From NCBI RefSeq assembly GCF_021462225.1, contig NC_061806.1:26990144-27054143 (forward strand): 64,000 nucleotides of DNA. Reading direction: 5' to 3'. Below, one piece after another: positions 1 through 11,900 of the stretch. Each line of letters starts with the position of its first letter. The first letter of the stretch is position 1. A program made the translations under genes and the position numbers. This stretch comes from Girardinichthys multiradiatus (lineage: Eukaryota > Chordata > Actinopteri > Cyprinodontiformes > Goodeidae). A model generated the notes under the pieces. The model searched no databases and was not told the origin of the DNA. It saw only the letters and a program-made list of their open reading frames with translations.

Positions 1-542
1 CCTACCCTCCAGTTTAGGAGGCCCTTACGCCCACCGATGCACTAGAGCCTCCCGGGCCGGTGCCAGATGCCAGAGCATGCGCCGGCCCAAAACCCCGGTG
101 ACATACCTGCCTGGACCCAAGCCACCCCCCAACCCAGCCAGGACCCCGGACCGGGTGCGACGCCCCAGGAACCCAGAGCCCCTAAGTCCATCCCAGATCC
201 ACCCAGGAGCAGCCCGGCCACCAGGCCAGTAACCTATGTCTGGTACAGGCTCCCCAAAAGCATCGCATGCAGCCACCAGATGCCGCCCCAGGGATCCACC
301 AAAGCCCCACCCCAGTTGGGGCCACAGTCCCCGGCACCAGACCCCCCAGAGACCCCAGCCCAGGGACCCCCAAATGCCCCAAACCCAGACAGCCCCCCGC
401 ATCTGCCACAATGCCCCACAGGGTGAAGCCAAAGGTGCCCCACCCCTACTAGGTGATGGAGCCGATTAAAGGAGCCCAGAGAGATTGATGTGATGAGGAG
501 GCAGAGGCTGTCTTAAGACTTACATAACCCACAGAAGGTTTT
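1..542 (-). repeat. G-rich 3' UTR-like segment of an L1/Tx1-type LINE
   Basis: This block is strongly strand-biased: C-rich on the plus strand and G-rich on the minus strand, with many GGGG runs between about 60 and 450. It lies directly downstream, in the minus sense, of the ORF2 C-terminal relic at 543-920. Vertebrate L1 3' UTRs often contain G-rich tracts, so I read it as the 3' UTR of that LINE. The overlapping open frames on both strands are low-complexity (Pro/Ala on plus, Gly/Trp on minus) and are best explained by base composition. The element runs off the left edge of the window. Confidence 0.5.
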
Positions 543-920
543 TTACTGGTTAATATTCCGATTTTTATTTTTCCAATTCATGAGGATAGTTTTCTTACCA
601 ATACATAAGCCAGTGAAGACCATGTGAGCTGAATTTGTTTCTATGGTGACATCATCTAAATTGCCCAACAAGCAAACTGAGAGGGAAGATGAAATATTAC
701 ATCTCAGACACTTTGATAAGTCTTCACATTTCAGGTGCCAGAACCTCTGAACAGGTGTGCATAACCATAGTGTGTGGATGTAATTGTCAGGTATATTGCC
801 TGTGCAGTGTAAGCAAGTATTAGATGGGGCAAAACCCATCCTGAACATCTGTTGACCTGTATAGTGTACTCTATGAAGGATTTTATATTGTATTAATTGT
901 AGACTAGTGTTATTAGTCAT
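543..920 (-). pseudogene. L1/Tx1-type LINE ORF2, C-terminal fragment
   Basis: The 125-residue frame matches the C-terminal end of L1/Tx1-clade ORF2 proteins, downstream of the reverse transcriptase. It has the 'KILHRVHYT' start of the conserved C-terminal region, a Cys/His cluster (CLHC followed by H and LWLC, a CCHC-like pattern near residues 37-54), then FWH and a LLGN motif, and ends with the ILMNWK motif usual near the end of these proteins. Endonuclease and RT domains are absent, so this is a 5'-truncated copy, the normal outcome of target-primed reverse transcription. The 3' UTR continues to the left. Confidence 0.75.
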
Positions 921-2920
921 TTTAAAAGTTTTGGAACATATCCGAGACCAAAATGTTTGGTCAAAGTTTGAGGGTTCTTCAATCCATATATAAGTCTACT
1001 TTTTCACCGAGTATTTCAAGAAATGCAATGTTAATTTCACTTTGTTGTATATCTCTTTAGAACATTAGAACTTGGTTGGAATCACAAATGTCCTCACATT
1101 TACATGATGACTGAGGTTAAAAGCTAGTGCTAGGAAAGCGTCAATATCCACCTTTTCTCCCTTCGCCCCTCTGTTTCATCTTCATGTCCAGTAGATTTAT
1201 TTCCTTCATGGGTGTTCAAAGTTCAGGGTCTCCAGTGACTGATTGATTAACAACACCCCCCTGAGTGGCACACACGCATGGCTGCACAGAGTCATTTTTC
1301 AGGTGCATGTGGTCAATAGTCATTGCTCTGTCATATATATCAATCTTCCACTAGCTCTCCCTGATCTATGTGTGTAGTTCAGTGTGCATGTGCATCTGTA
1401 TGTCTGGGTTTTTTGGATGGAGGGGATTGCAGCATAGGGATTTGGAGGGTTTTTGACCATAGCTGTACTCCATTAAATTAGTCATACTTGTACATTCAGA
1501 AAAAACAAAAAACAAAGAAATGCACAAACACAAGCAGCTTTTTAAACAGGTCACCCTTCCAGCTTCCTTAATGACCCAGTCCATTCATCAGAGTAACATG
1601 TTGATAATAAGAGGGAGAGGGATGTGAGCTACATTGCAACCTAAATATTAATTTTAATGTACCCCAGAAAAGGTGACAGGAAAATCTCTAATGTACCCCC
1701 TGTGAGGCCAGGATGACCCAAGACTACAAAACATCTGTTTGGTAATTCTATTAATATTATTTTTCTTTGTATGTGTTGAGGCAAAAAAAAAAAAAGATAT
1801 ATATATATATTTTTTTTTTTTTTTGTTTTAGCCCTAAAAGTATCCGCTGACTCAGAGTATCTTGTATCATAAATCAGAGGACACATTACTGGCTCAGTGA
1901 CCTCTAAAACACATACACACTGAGTCACTAAAGGGCAGAGTAAAGCTCATCAACCCTCAAACAGATATGCTTAAATGGACACAATCTGTGACACCAGACT
2001 GACAGTCTGAACAGGATAAAAACATGTTCTTCCTTCAGATAGCTACCTTCAAGAGTGCTTGTGTGTGTTGGTTTTTGTGCGTATTCAGGAATATGCATGT
2101 GTACCCAGAAAAGGAAAGAAGTATTTTAGTGAATATATTTTAAAAATGATAAGCTGACTCTCTTCTTCTATCTTGTCGTAAGCCATCGGTGTATATCTAC
2201 CCATATGTCTGTTTGTACCCAGCTTCATGCTGCATGTCTGTGTGCGTCTCCCTTTGTCACACTTATTGGCATCCAGTACGGCAAACATCCATTACTCGCT
2301 ATCCTTTACAGTATAGCTGTGATGTTAAAGGATGATAAATCCTTTTGTGGTGTGTCATGGAGGAAATAAGAGCAGGAGGTTTGTCTTCTGCATTGACAGG
2401 GACTGTTCTGTTCAAGTCGAAAAAGAGACCCTGTGACAAGAGCTAGACAGTGGATTAACTTTTTCGTCAACCCCCAAGGTTATGAGAGTAAAATCTTGAA
2501 ACTCTTTCTGCCTTTAATTCTGGAGACAAGTTCTACCTTCTGTAGTTTTCAAGCGCAAGGTTTTTCCTTTTTTAAAGAAGGATAATCTATGAATACATCA
2601 CACTGACGGCTTGTCAATTTAGCTCAGGGGACCAGAAAATGAGGTGTAATGGGTTTATGAGAGTCAGGGAAGGCAAGATTCTATCAATATGTTGGGGAAA
2701 ATATCCAATCAGTGTAGAATATTCCAGTCCAAGTTTTACTTGGACTACAAGTATTCAAGATCTTCTTTTTTGGGGGGATGTTTTCCATTGTAAAATATGA
2801 TTCATACATTCATACATACAAAGTATATTGTAGACTAAGTGTAGATTTATCCAATTCAGATTTGATCAGTCTAAGTGTTTTGGGTTTTTGACTATAGACG
2901 ATAAAAGCAGTCCAGAATAC
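921..2920. other. AT-rich non-coding stretch, no recognised gene
   Basis: No frame here resembles a known protein. The only notable local structure is an A-run, a short AT alternation and a T-run at 1783-1825, which is self-complementary and a simple-sequence feature. Probably intronic or intergenic. Confidence 0.5.
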
Positions 2921-2921
2921 T

Positions 2922-3480
2922 TTAAGAGGAACTAAACCCCAAATCAACTTTTTTTGCAGATAAACTGTATAATCTGCGCCTTAAGGGTGCTATCTTTACT
3001 GTTCTATTTTTTCTTAACTGCATGTAAACTTGTTTAATTATGCAATATTGGTCCTATAACCATCTTTTTGCTGCCCTATTAGAGTTGAACACTGGTTACT
3101 GCAGTTGCACCCGCTTCAGGCATCGCCGTGTTAGCGCCTTCCGCCAACGGCTTGAACTGATAAGGCTCAGGCCCTCTGGACTCTGTAAAGCCTCTCTTAA
3201 CCTCCGGTAACAAGGAGGGTGAAAAATCCTCCACCTCCAAAAATCTATCCGTGGTGAAACTACCAGCGCTGCACTGCTCACTCTCCATGTTTCAGTATAC
3301 CAAAATAAGCTAACTGCCACTTTCCCTCATCCTCCTGACCACTCCCCCATTTAACCCCCTCCGCTCATCCCCACAGTTGGCACTGCGCACTTTGGTGGCA
3401 TCTTTCTAATTTTACAGGTTTGCCCTGTAACAGTTGAGCCTGCTGTAGGGCCCATAATGACATAATTTACTTTTTGGAGT
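2922..3480 (-). mobile_element. DNA-transposon fragment with P2X7-like ORF start
   Basis: On the minus strand an ATG at 3288 opens a 69-residue frame containing 'RGFTESRGPEPYQFKP'. I recognise this as the start of the multicopy teleost proteins usually annotated 'P2X purinoceptor 7-like', which are transposon-associated. The rest of that protein, including the Cys/His-rich domain, is missing, so there is an internal deletion. The left edge near 2922-2950 (AGAGGAACTAAACCCC on plus) looks like an element terminus, but I do not find its inverted partner near 3480. The superfamily is therefore left open. Confidence 0.45.
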
Positions 3481-3529
3481 CTTCTTTAGAATCTTGCTGT
3501 TTGCTCTCTGGGTGAACTTGTTTAAATGG

Positions 3530-3900
3530 CCAGACCTGAGCGGTCTTTACTGTTGCAGTAGTTGTGAACTTCCTCCACTTGAAGACTATTTTCCAAACAA
3601 TGGATTGGCAGATTTCAAACTCTTTCAAGACTCAAAAACTGTTACTGTCTTCTGTCTTAAGACATCAGAGAGCTCTTTCAAATGTATCTAGTTGTTTACT
3701 CTCACTCCAACAGTCGGGAGCACACAAATCTATATGTCACAGGTTTGAACAAGACAACACTCATTCAAATTGCTAAGAAATGTTCTCAACTTGTGCATTT
3801 GATGTCATATGCTTTTTGTCATTTTATGCTTTTTAAGTTGTAATGAATTTTGGAATGCCCTAATTTATTCAACCCAACAAAATGCCTTTTTTTACATATA
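3530..3900. repeat. Possible DNA-transposon relic
   Basis: The stretch (cttcctccacttgaag ... aatgccctaatttattcaac) resembles degenerate Tc1-type repeat DNA seen in many fish loci. No long frame, terminal repeat or catalytic motif can be shown, so the assignment is weak. The two overlapping short frames here are not believable genes. Confidence 0.25.
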
Positions 3901-5334
3901 GAACATTTCAAAATGTCTTTTCTTCTGCTTTTGTTCTTCTTTTCTATTACTTAAATTGTTCAGCAATTTTTAAATTAATATTAAATATTTATATGTCCAA
4001 ACATGTTAGAAAAACATACAGCCCATTGTGGGGTGTGCAATTTTTATTTTACAACTGTATTTTGTATTAAGACTGGATGAAAGGAGAAGGATCAGAAAAT
4101 AATCACTCAACATCTACAATGTGAGTTTTCCTCATCTCTCTTAGAACTGTGGTTGTCAGTGAATTGGTTTCTTACAAAGCAAGGACCTTAACTGTAAAGC
4201 CACAATAAAAGTAGAAGAGAATGATTCCTCCAATATTCTTGTTGATATTTAATGGCTCTCACTAGTGTTTTCCCCCTAAAACTGTATACTTACATCCCAC
4301 AGAGTGACAAAATAAGACCTGTGGGAATATTTCCTGCTATGAAAATTTTGACATATATTTTTTACTGTTGGTAAATTATTTCCAGTTAAATATAATTTAA
4401 ATTATTTGTAATTATTACCACATCTTTACAATCCCATTTTCTTAACCACCATATCTTGGTAATAACTAAATATAGCCCATACAGTGTGTTACAAACTGCA
4501 TAATAAATTTATGTTAATACAACAAAATATTAACTAATAACCTTTATTTGACAGTATAAATGGTTAAAATACACACAGATATATTTAGAAGACAAACCAA
4601 ATAATTTATGTCCGTTATAAACATAAAACAGCATTTCTAAATACTGACCAATTTTTGTTTACGTTATGTGACTTCTTTAGAGCATTCCTAAAAAGGTTCA
4701 ATGTCACTGTGTCAAAGCCGTTTTTGCTTCCACTATTAAATGATGAATGTAGTAAGCATTCCCTCCCTCTGACCCCTCAGTCTGTCTCTCTCCGTTGCAG
4801 GCAGTTAGATAGATAGTGAGCATTTCCCCCCTGAGCTAAAGCTTGTTCAAGCTGTTGGCTAGCCCATCACTTACCATTGAAAATCGCACACACAGAACGG
4901 TGAGAACGGTCACATAAATGCATATCCCAGAAGGGATGCACGTTAATGTAGAAATGCACAAATTGTGTGTGTGCTTCCATGCACACACACCTGTATTTTG
5001 TAGATAGGTGAGAGATAGATTGGATGTGTCCTGTGGCATTTAGAGGGAGGTGTCGGGACAGACAGCTCCTTAAAGGGACAGTCATTACAGAGATATATGG
5101 ATGCGGAAAGACAAGTAGGACAGAGAGGATAGAATGGGACAGTGAGAGACAGAGCAAAAATGTGGGTTGAGAAATATGAAGTTAAAGGATTCACACATGC
5201 ATACCCTGCTATTTTTCCATCACTTCAGAAGGCTTTAGGGGGATGTCTTTTTTTTTTTTTATACAAAGCCTAGAACTGCTACAAGTATTGTCTGAAGCAG
5301 AGGCTTCATCTCTGTCTGCTTGCTGATCTTCTCT
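3901..5334. other. Non-coding stretch, no recognised gene
   Basis: AT-rich up to about 4660, then more balanced. Three overlapping minus-strand frames at 4836-5194 lack domain features and look like chance. A short T-run lies at about 5249-5260. Confidence 0.5.
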
Positions 5335-5798
5335 GTGCTGCAGCTATTAGGAGGACTGCTTTCACCTGCTCCTTCCCAGCCAGCTCCCTAATCATGGCTC
5401 ACCAGCTCCACCCGTTCACCTGCCTTTATAAGCAGCACTCTGGCAGACAAACAGTGCCAGATTATCGAAAACCTTGTGTGAGTAAATGTCCAGCGTTCCT
5501 TCATTCCCTGCCTGCCTGCCTGATTCTGATCTCGTTTATGGCCCCTGGATTTCTCTGCTCTGCTCACGTTGGAAATTCTCTTGGCTTCTGATTTCTGGAT
5601 ATCGACCTTGCTTCTGCCTCCTGACTACCGCTCTCTGCCTAACCTCTGGATCCGTCTGCCTAAATCGGCCTCCCCGTTCATGACCTTGCTTCTATGCCCT
5701 GACCGAAGGACGATTCAAACATCTCCCTCGGATCCTGTCGCCTGACTCTGGTTCCCCGGCTTTGACCCAGTTTCTGTCCCCTGACTACTGCACTCAGT
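5335..5798 (+). repeat. 5' LTR (partial) of the gypsy element
   Basis: Contains a TATA-like 'TTTATAAG' at about 5424-5431 after a pyrimidine-rich upstream part, then a segment (5604-5798) that recurs at 8431-8630. The coding relic of gag starts soon after, with no recognisable primer binding site in between. The left limit is estimated. Confidence 0.6.
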
Positions 5799-5825
5799 TT
5801 TTGATCCTGTTCTCCCTGAGCGTGA

Positions 5826-6047
5826 AGCAGTTAGAAGCTTACAGTTTTTGAAGCAGGACAAGCAAAGTGTGACACAATACATTATAGACTTCCACTTACT
5901 CACTACTGATAATCAGTGGAATCAGGAGGCTCTCATGGATGTGTTTATGCAAGGTCTGAAAGATGAACTTGCTATCTGTGATTATCCCGAATCTCTGAAG
6001 GGGTTAGAAGATTTAGCCAGCCGCACTGACCTCCGTCTTACAGAATG
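5826..6047 (+). pseudogene. gypsy Gag relic
   Basis: The frame contains 'SVTQYIIDFHLLTTDNQWN' followed by 'FMQGLKDEL', matching the capsid-domain pattern of fish Ty3/gypsy Gag proteins. It ends in a stop after about 66 residues; the nucleocapsid zinc knuckle is not seen. The upstream part of Gag is missing and the relic follows the truncated LTR directly. Confidence 0.6.
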
Positions 6048-6179
6048 AAGAAGAGAGAAAAGCCATAGGGAGGCTCAGTCTGTTCCCAGAGGGGTAGCTC
6101 CTCATCCGCTTGATGGAAACAATCCCATTTCTCCTGATTGTTCCTCTGATCCTGAACCTATGTACTGCTCAGATCACTG

Positions 6180-8360
6180 AGAGCATCAATTTATCCACTG
6201 GGGTTAACCATCACAAGGAAATGACCTTCATCATTATTCAGTCTCCTCAACTGCCCATTGTTCTGGGGGCTACCTGGTTGAAGAAACAAAATCCTCATAT
6301 TGACTGGCACTATCTTGGGTTGGTCTAAGACATGTTCTGCTTCTTGTTTACTTTCTGCCTGTTCTTCACCTGAGATCGTCAGCTCCATAAAGGAGACCTA
6401 CCCGGACCTGGCTAAGGTCCCTTCCGAATACCATGATTTAAATGACGTGTTTAATAAGTCTCAAGCCTCTGCACTTCCTCCTCACTGGCCCTATGATTGT
6501 GCCATTGATCTTCTCCCAGGTACATCACCCCATAGAGGGCGCCTTTATTCTCTGTCTGTTCCTGAGATGCTCTATGTAGTGGACTCTTTAAAGGCTGGCA
6601 TCATTTCTCTTTCATTCTCCCCTGCCGGAGCTAGATTATTTTTGAAGGGCAATGGACGGATCTCTCAGACTACAGAGGTCTTAATGACATAACGGTAAAT
6701 AATCGTTATCCACTACCCCTAATGAAGTCTGCTTTCGATCTTATCCAGGGGGCGATACAAAAACTGTATCTTCGGAATGCCTATCATCATGTCCGCATCA
6801 GAGAGGGACGAATCGAAGACAGCATTCAACACCCCTAATGGGCATTATGAATTACTGGTCATGACATTTGGTCTGACCAACTCTCCAGCAGTTTTCCAAG
6901 CGTTGGTTGACAATGTACTAAGAGACATGGTGGGGCAATATGTGTTTGTTTAACTTGATGACATTTTGATCTTCTCACACTCTCTAGAGTACCACAAGCT
7001 CCATGTCTGGTCTGTTCTCCTTCATCTCCTCCAGAATCACCTTTTTGTTAAGGCAGAGAAATGTGACTTTCACACCAACACTATCTCGTTTTTGGATGTG
7101 TTATTTCCCCAAACCAAGTAACCATGGAAACGCTAAGACCACAGCTGTTTCTGAATGGCCCACGCCTTCTGACCGCAAACAATTGCAAAGGTTCCTGGGT
7201 TTTGCTAATTTCGCCTCATCCGTAATTAGGGCCAGGCTGCTTCTCCTCTCCATGCACTAACTTCATCTAAAGCTCGTTTTGAGTGGAACGACAAGGCCGA
7301 GAAGACGTTCACCAAATTAAAGACTTTACCACAGCACTTGCTCTCTGCACCCCGACCCTGAAAGAGAATACACTGTGGAGTTCGATGCCTCAAATACCGG
7401 GGTAGGTGCTATTCTCAGCCAAAGATCCCCTGATGGTTGTGATCACCTATGTGCCTTCTTTTCAAGGACCCTATCAACAGCCCAATGAAACTATGACGTG
7501 GGGGATGGTGAACTGCTCGCTGTCAAGCTCGCCTTGGAGGAGTGGAGGCACTGGCTAGAAGGGGCAAAAGAACCATTCATAGTTTGGACAGACCACAAGA
7601 ATTTGGAGTACCTCAAGTCAGCTAAGTGACTTAATACCAGACAAGCCAGGTGGGCTCTTTTATTGAACGTTTTAACTTCCCGGGAACAAGAATGTTAAGC
7701 CTGATGCGCTTTCCCGTATTCATGAAAAGTCTGATTCTGTGACCAGACTTTATCCTCCTGGATTCTGTAAGACTCTCTGTCACGATGCTGGATCTGGAGA
7801 GAGAAGTCAGAGACGCCATCCAAGACCATCCGCCTCTGGATTCATGCCCAGGAGACTGCCTGTTTGTACCTGACCACCTGATCCAAAAGGTACTTCTGTT
7901 CTGCCATAAGTCTCATCTGTTTTGTCATCCAGGAATCAACAAGATGATCTTCGGTCAAGGACCACTGGTCTTTCCCCTTTTAACATCACTCATCCAGCCA
8001 CCACTGTTCACCCTCTAAGAAAGGGAGGCCAAGGTCCCGTCTGCTCATGCTGCTGTCATGAGGTGCCAACACGTATGGAGGAAAGCCAGAAGAACTATGT
8101 CTGATATGTCAGAGGTGCAATCCAGGGCTGCTAATTGTCGACGTACTCCGGCACTGGCACCAGCATACCAAGTTGGTCACAAAGTATGGCTTTCCACCAA
8201 CGATACTCCATTGCGGGTGGAAAGCAAGAAACCTGCACCTCGCTTTATTGGACCTTTCACAATATCCAAAGTGGTGAACCTGGTGGCAGTTCGTCTTTAG
8301 TTGCCCCGCTCCATGAGAATCCATCCTCGTGTCCCGGGTCAAGCCCTATGTCACGTCCCA
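6180..8360 (+). pseudogene. gypsy Pol relic (protease, RT, RNase H, integrase end)
   Basis: Reading across frames shows a protease tail (LGATWLKKQNPHIDW near 6270-6305), the RT entry (VPSEYHDLNDVFNKS, then PYDCAIDLLPGT near 6415-6525), RT core ([16 protein letters not shown] near 6880-6915), and the RT active-site region at about 6940-6965, where the residue before LDD is a TAA stop. RNase H follows near 7375-7620 (EFDAS, then [10 protein letters not shown]). A partial H2C2 region lies near 7895-7940. The integrase D,D,E core is absent: sequence jumps near 8000-8040 to the integrase C-terminal part (VGHKVWLS ... RFIGPFTI, 8170-8270). Many stops and indels make it non-functional. Confidence 0.8.
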
Positions 8361-8430
8361 GCTGGAACCCTCCTCTGGGCCCCCTCCACCCACTCGGCTC
8401 CTTGATGGCGAGCCTGTCTACAAGGACATT

Positions 8431-8930
8431 GACCTTGCTTCTGCCTCCCGACTACCGGTCTCTGCCTAACCCCTGGATCCGTCTGCCTGAATCTGCCTTC
8501 CCGTTCATGACCTTGCTTCTGTGCCCTGACCGATGATTAAAGCCTCTCCCTCGGATGCTGTTGCCTGACTGTACTTCCCCAGCTTTGACCCAGTCTGTGT
8601 CCCCTGACTACCACACTCTGCTCACTCAGTGGGAGTACAAACCTGAAAGCCCGTGTGACGTTGTCCTGCTGTCACTGGATCATAATACTGAGGAGCCAAA
8701 ATTCAGTTTCCTTATCTCTAACCTGAAAAGGTTAGTGCCTTTTAATCTGAGTTTGTCACTATTCTCAGTACTCTGCTCAGCCACTAACCTCTTTCTGCCC
8801 TTAGAGGTTCCTGAGTCTGCCTCTGTTGGTTTCCTGCCAATCATCTTCCAGAGCTTTCAATATATCTTTTGAATCTTACCTGCTGTGTCCAGCTAAAATT
8901 TCAGGTCCTCTAAGTTGTCCGTTACAGTAA
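8431..8930 (+). repeat. 3' LTR (5'-truncated) of the gypsy element
   Basis: 8431-8630 repeats 5604-5798. The repeat begins in the middle of the LTR, fused to the end of pol, so the U3 part with the TATA box has been lost from this copy. The right limit is set at the TTACA-like end around 8926 and is uncertain. Confidence 0.55.
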
Positions 8931-11900
8931 ATGTCTTTCTTAATGTCCATTCTACCAATTTCTCTTTACAACAGCTTTTTACTCATTCCTGTTTCCTACC
9001 CTTTCTCCGTAGTCATTTTATGTTGTTTAAAACATTTTTGTAATTTAATGTACATTATCATTTTATACTCAAGTTTAATAAAAGTCTAATCTACAACATG
9101 CAAATTACCTTCAATAAATCTCTATTCTATGTATTAGTCATTCCTACTTTGCTCTGTCCTTGAGGCATCACTATGGGAGGGTATTGGCCATGGAGACAAT
9201 CCCCTACGCTGAATCTCCCATCTGGCATATAATCACAAGACTTTTTATTCCGTCATTGTGTCTCCACTTGGATTAAGCCAGTAAACTCACATTGTTGTGG
9301 CATATTGATTGTTAGTAAAATGTACTGGGTTTAGGCTCTGTAATCTGTATGTAGTGAGATTACCTACCTGTTGATTATTACTTTGTCAATTATTCAAAGA
9401 AAAAAAACACAACTTTAGAGTATTATATCAGAACAGACACACAAATACAACCACCCAATGTATAAATGTAGACTATTACACAGCCAAGCATGGTTTTGTT
9501 GAGTATTAAAGCTTTTGTCTGCATAATATGTCTGTTCTCTAGAACTTTTATAATGTTTTGCCTCTCTTGTTTGGCAATTAGTAAAAATCAATAAAAACAG
9601 CCTGAGCAGCTGAGTATGGTCTGTATGCACTGTGTGGTATATTGTCTGTAGTTATATAGCTCTCTTTTATTCATTAAAACCAGCAAACAACCACACAAGA
9701 AAATCCACAGGCTTTTATGTTTCTCACACATTCAGAAATATGTTTATTAATAATGTAACTGATGACAAACTCTCATATGTGCTTGCATGAGTATGGCCTT
9801 GTGATCCAGGGCTAATGTTGTTTATTTCTAAAGGTTTGTCCTATGATTTGTATTTTTGAAAAGTAACGTATTAGAAATAACATGAGAGATGTATTCTGTG
9901 CTTCTTGTGAAGTCAAACGACAAAACAATATGAGCAGTTAAATTTTTTGAAATGTTTTAAAATGTAAAAACTAAATTTGGCTGTTCAGTACAAAGGAAAT
10001 GGTGCATTTGTGAGTTCTTCTATAACTACTTAAGGTCAGAAATTACATGGAAATTGATGTTTAGACAAAATAATTGCAAGTGGAGTCAAGCACATTCAGG
10101 ATCCAGATAATTATGGAACAGCAGCAGCAATAGGTAGTATACAGTGAAGATTAAAAAAAAAGTGCGTCGTCTGTGAATAAAAAGATTTCATTAGTTTTAA
10201 TGTATAAATACTCTGGTCTTTATCAGGTTCTGAAATGATTCAATCTAACGTTTAGAGTGTATAAAAATCACACACACCATCTCCAAATCCCTGAAAACCA
10301 GCAAAGTCTGTAAAAACCATAGAAATAAAAAAGGAGCACTTTTTTATACTGTGACTATAACATGAAGTGTTTATTCAAGTGCGCATTCAATAAATATATA
10401 TATTCACCACTTCTTGGTATTTTGATGGATGTGTCTGTTTAGTCTATGGGCTTTGTGGACATTGTGTCATGTCCCATGGGTTTTGTTTTTTGTGTATGAA
10501 TCTGGGTGTTTTGCCTTTATTCATATATTGCATTTGTAGTCCCCTGGAGCTTTAATCCCTCATCTAACTACAGATATAAATGCTAATATCTTTAAGATGT
10601 GTAGTCATATGGCGACTTTACTTATAAGGTTCCCACTGCTTTGCCACACTTTACATAAATGTATACATGCAAGATTTTTTTATGGTCTAGCTATATGTGT
10701 TATGTACTGTTATGCTATGTTATGTAGCAATTCTGCTATTCAGCTATAACTGTGTTCATTCCTATTTGAATCATCCAATAGATCCACAGGGAGGGATGGG
10801 GACATGAGTGTGTTGTGTCATGAAATGTTATGTTAGAAGTGTTCATCTTGGGTGTAAGCATGCAAATGTTCTAAATCAGGGCATTTAAATATTACTATTT
10901 GTCTTTCCCATCTCCCCAACTTTTCTGTCCCATGTCAACATAATCGTGTGCCTATGTGCAGGATGACTGTAAAGTTGCTGCCACAATGCTTGTTATCTTG
11001 CTATCTTTGTTGGGGTAGTGAAAAGAACATCAGGTGTGTTTAAAATAAAGAATATCAGAGGTTTTTTTACAATATAAAGTCCTGTCACATCATTGAAAAA
11101 CTTGTGTCTTTTTTGATGCACTCCCAGTCTGAACTGTGCATTTGTATTAGGATCAAGTGTGTTTTCAGCATTCTGGTGTTTTAGCATGGGGAATATTATT
11201 TTGGGTGTGAAGTCACTGTCTAGTTTTTTTATGTTTAAGGATCAACCGATCATCTGGGAGTGAAATTTCCATGCATTATGAGTGCCTCCAACTAGTCAGA
11301 TAGGTTTTAGCTAAATTTATCACAAGGTAGGTTATACAGTACGTTTCGCTTTTGTTTCAAGCCTCCAGTATGTAAAGGTGAGTAAACAATCTGCATAGGG
11401 TAGTGTGACATTAAAAAAACAAAACATTATTGGGTCATAGCTATGGTATTTGAGCTGCATCATGGATCAGTTCTGAAGTAGTGGTACTATGTATGGTAAT
11501 CATGGAGTATGAGAGCTATGTTGCTCATGCTGTGGAAATGTTTGTCAAGCAAGACTGACTTATAAAGTATCATTGTGAATGCTAAACACGCAAATATTAC
11601 TGCCACCTTATGGTAGTGTCAATATTACTTTTTAAAACAATAGTTGAGCTAAGTATATTAATCATTTAATGACTATTAGGACTTTTAGCATTTACTGTAC
11701 ATCACATGTTGATAGTATTTGGATCATAGTTTATCCATATCTGTAAGAATTGAAGCTGCAAGGAGCAGTAAAGCATGTTAATATTAACAAATATGTGAAC
11801 AGAAAAACAATGTTTCATGGCGAGCTGATTTACAGCAGAATGATATTTCATAAAAATGGTCTATATTTATGCAATTCCCTTGGCCCATTGAGGGTACAGG

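Larger units (their letters stand above)
5335..8930 (+). mobile_element. Degenerate Ty3/gypsy LTR retrotransposon
   Basis: The order is LTR-like segment, gag relic, protease relic, reverse transcriptase, RNase H, chromodomain-side integrase end, second LTR-like segment: the Ty3/gypsy order. The two LTR pieces share a ~195-bp direct repeat (5604-5798 and 8431-8630) with perhaps 10-15% mismatch by eye, so this is an old insertion. Both LTRs are joined abruptly to coding relics, so internal deletions have removed the usual LTR/leader and LTR/pol junctions. All coding parts carry stops and frameshifts. Outer limits are approximate. Confidence 0.8.

Noticed and set aside
25..469. Overlapping Pro/Ala-rich and Gly/Trp-rich open frames on both strands
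   Set aside because: They mirror each other across strands in a strongly biased block and have no domain; base composition alone explains them.
4836..5194. Three overlapping minus-strand frames
   Set aside because: Share the same DNA in different frames, contain no domain and no splice context.
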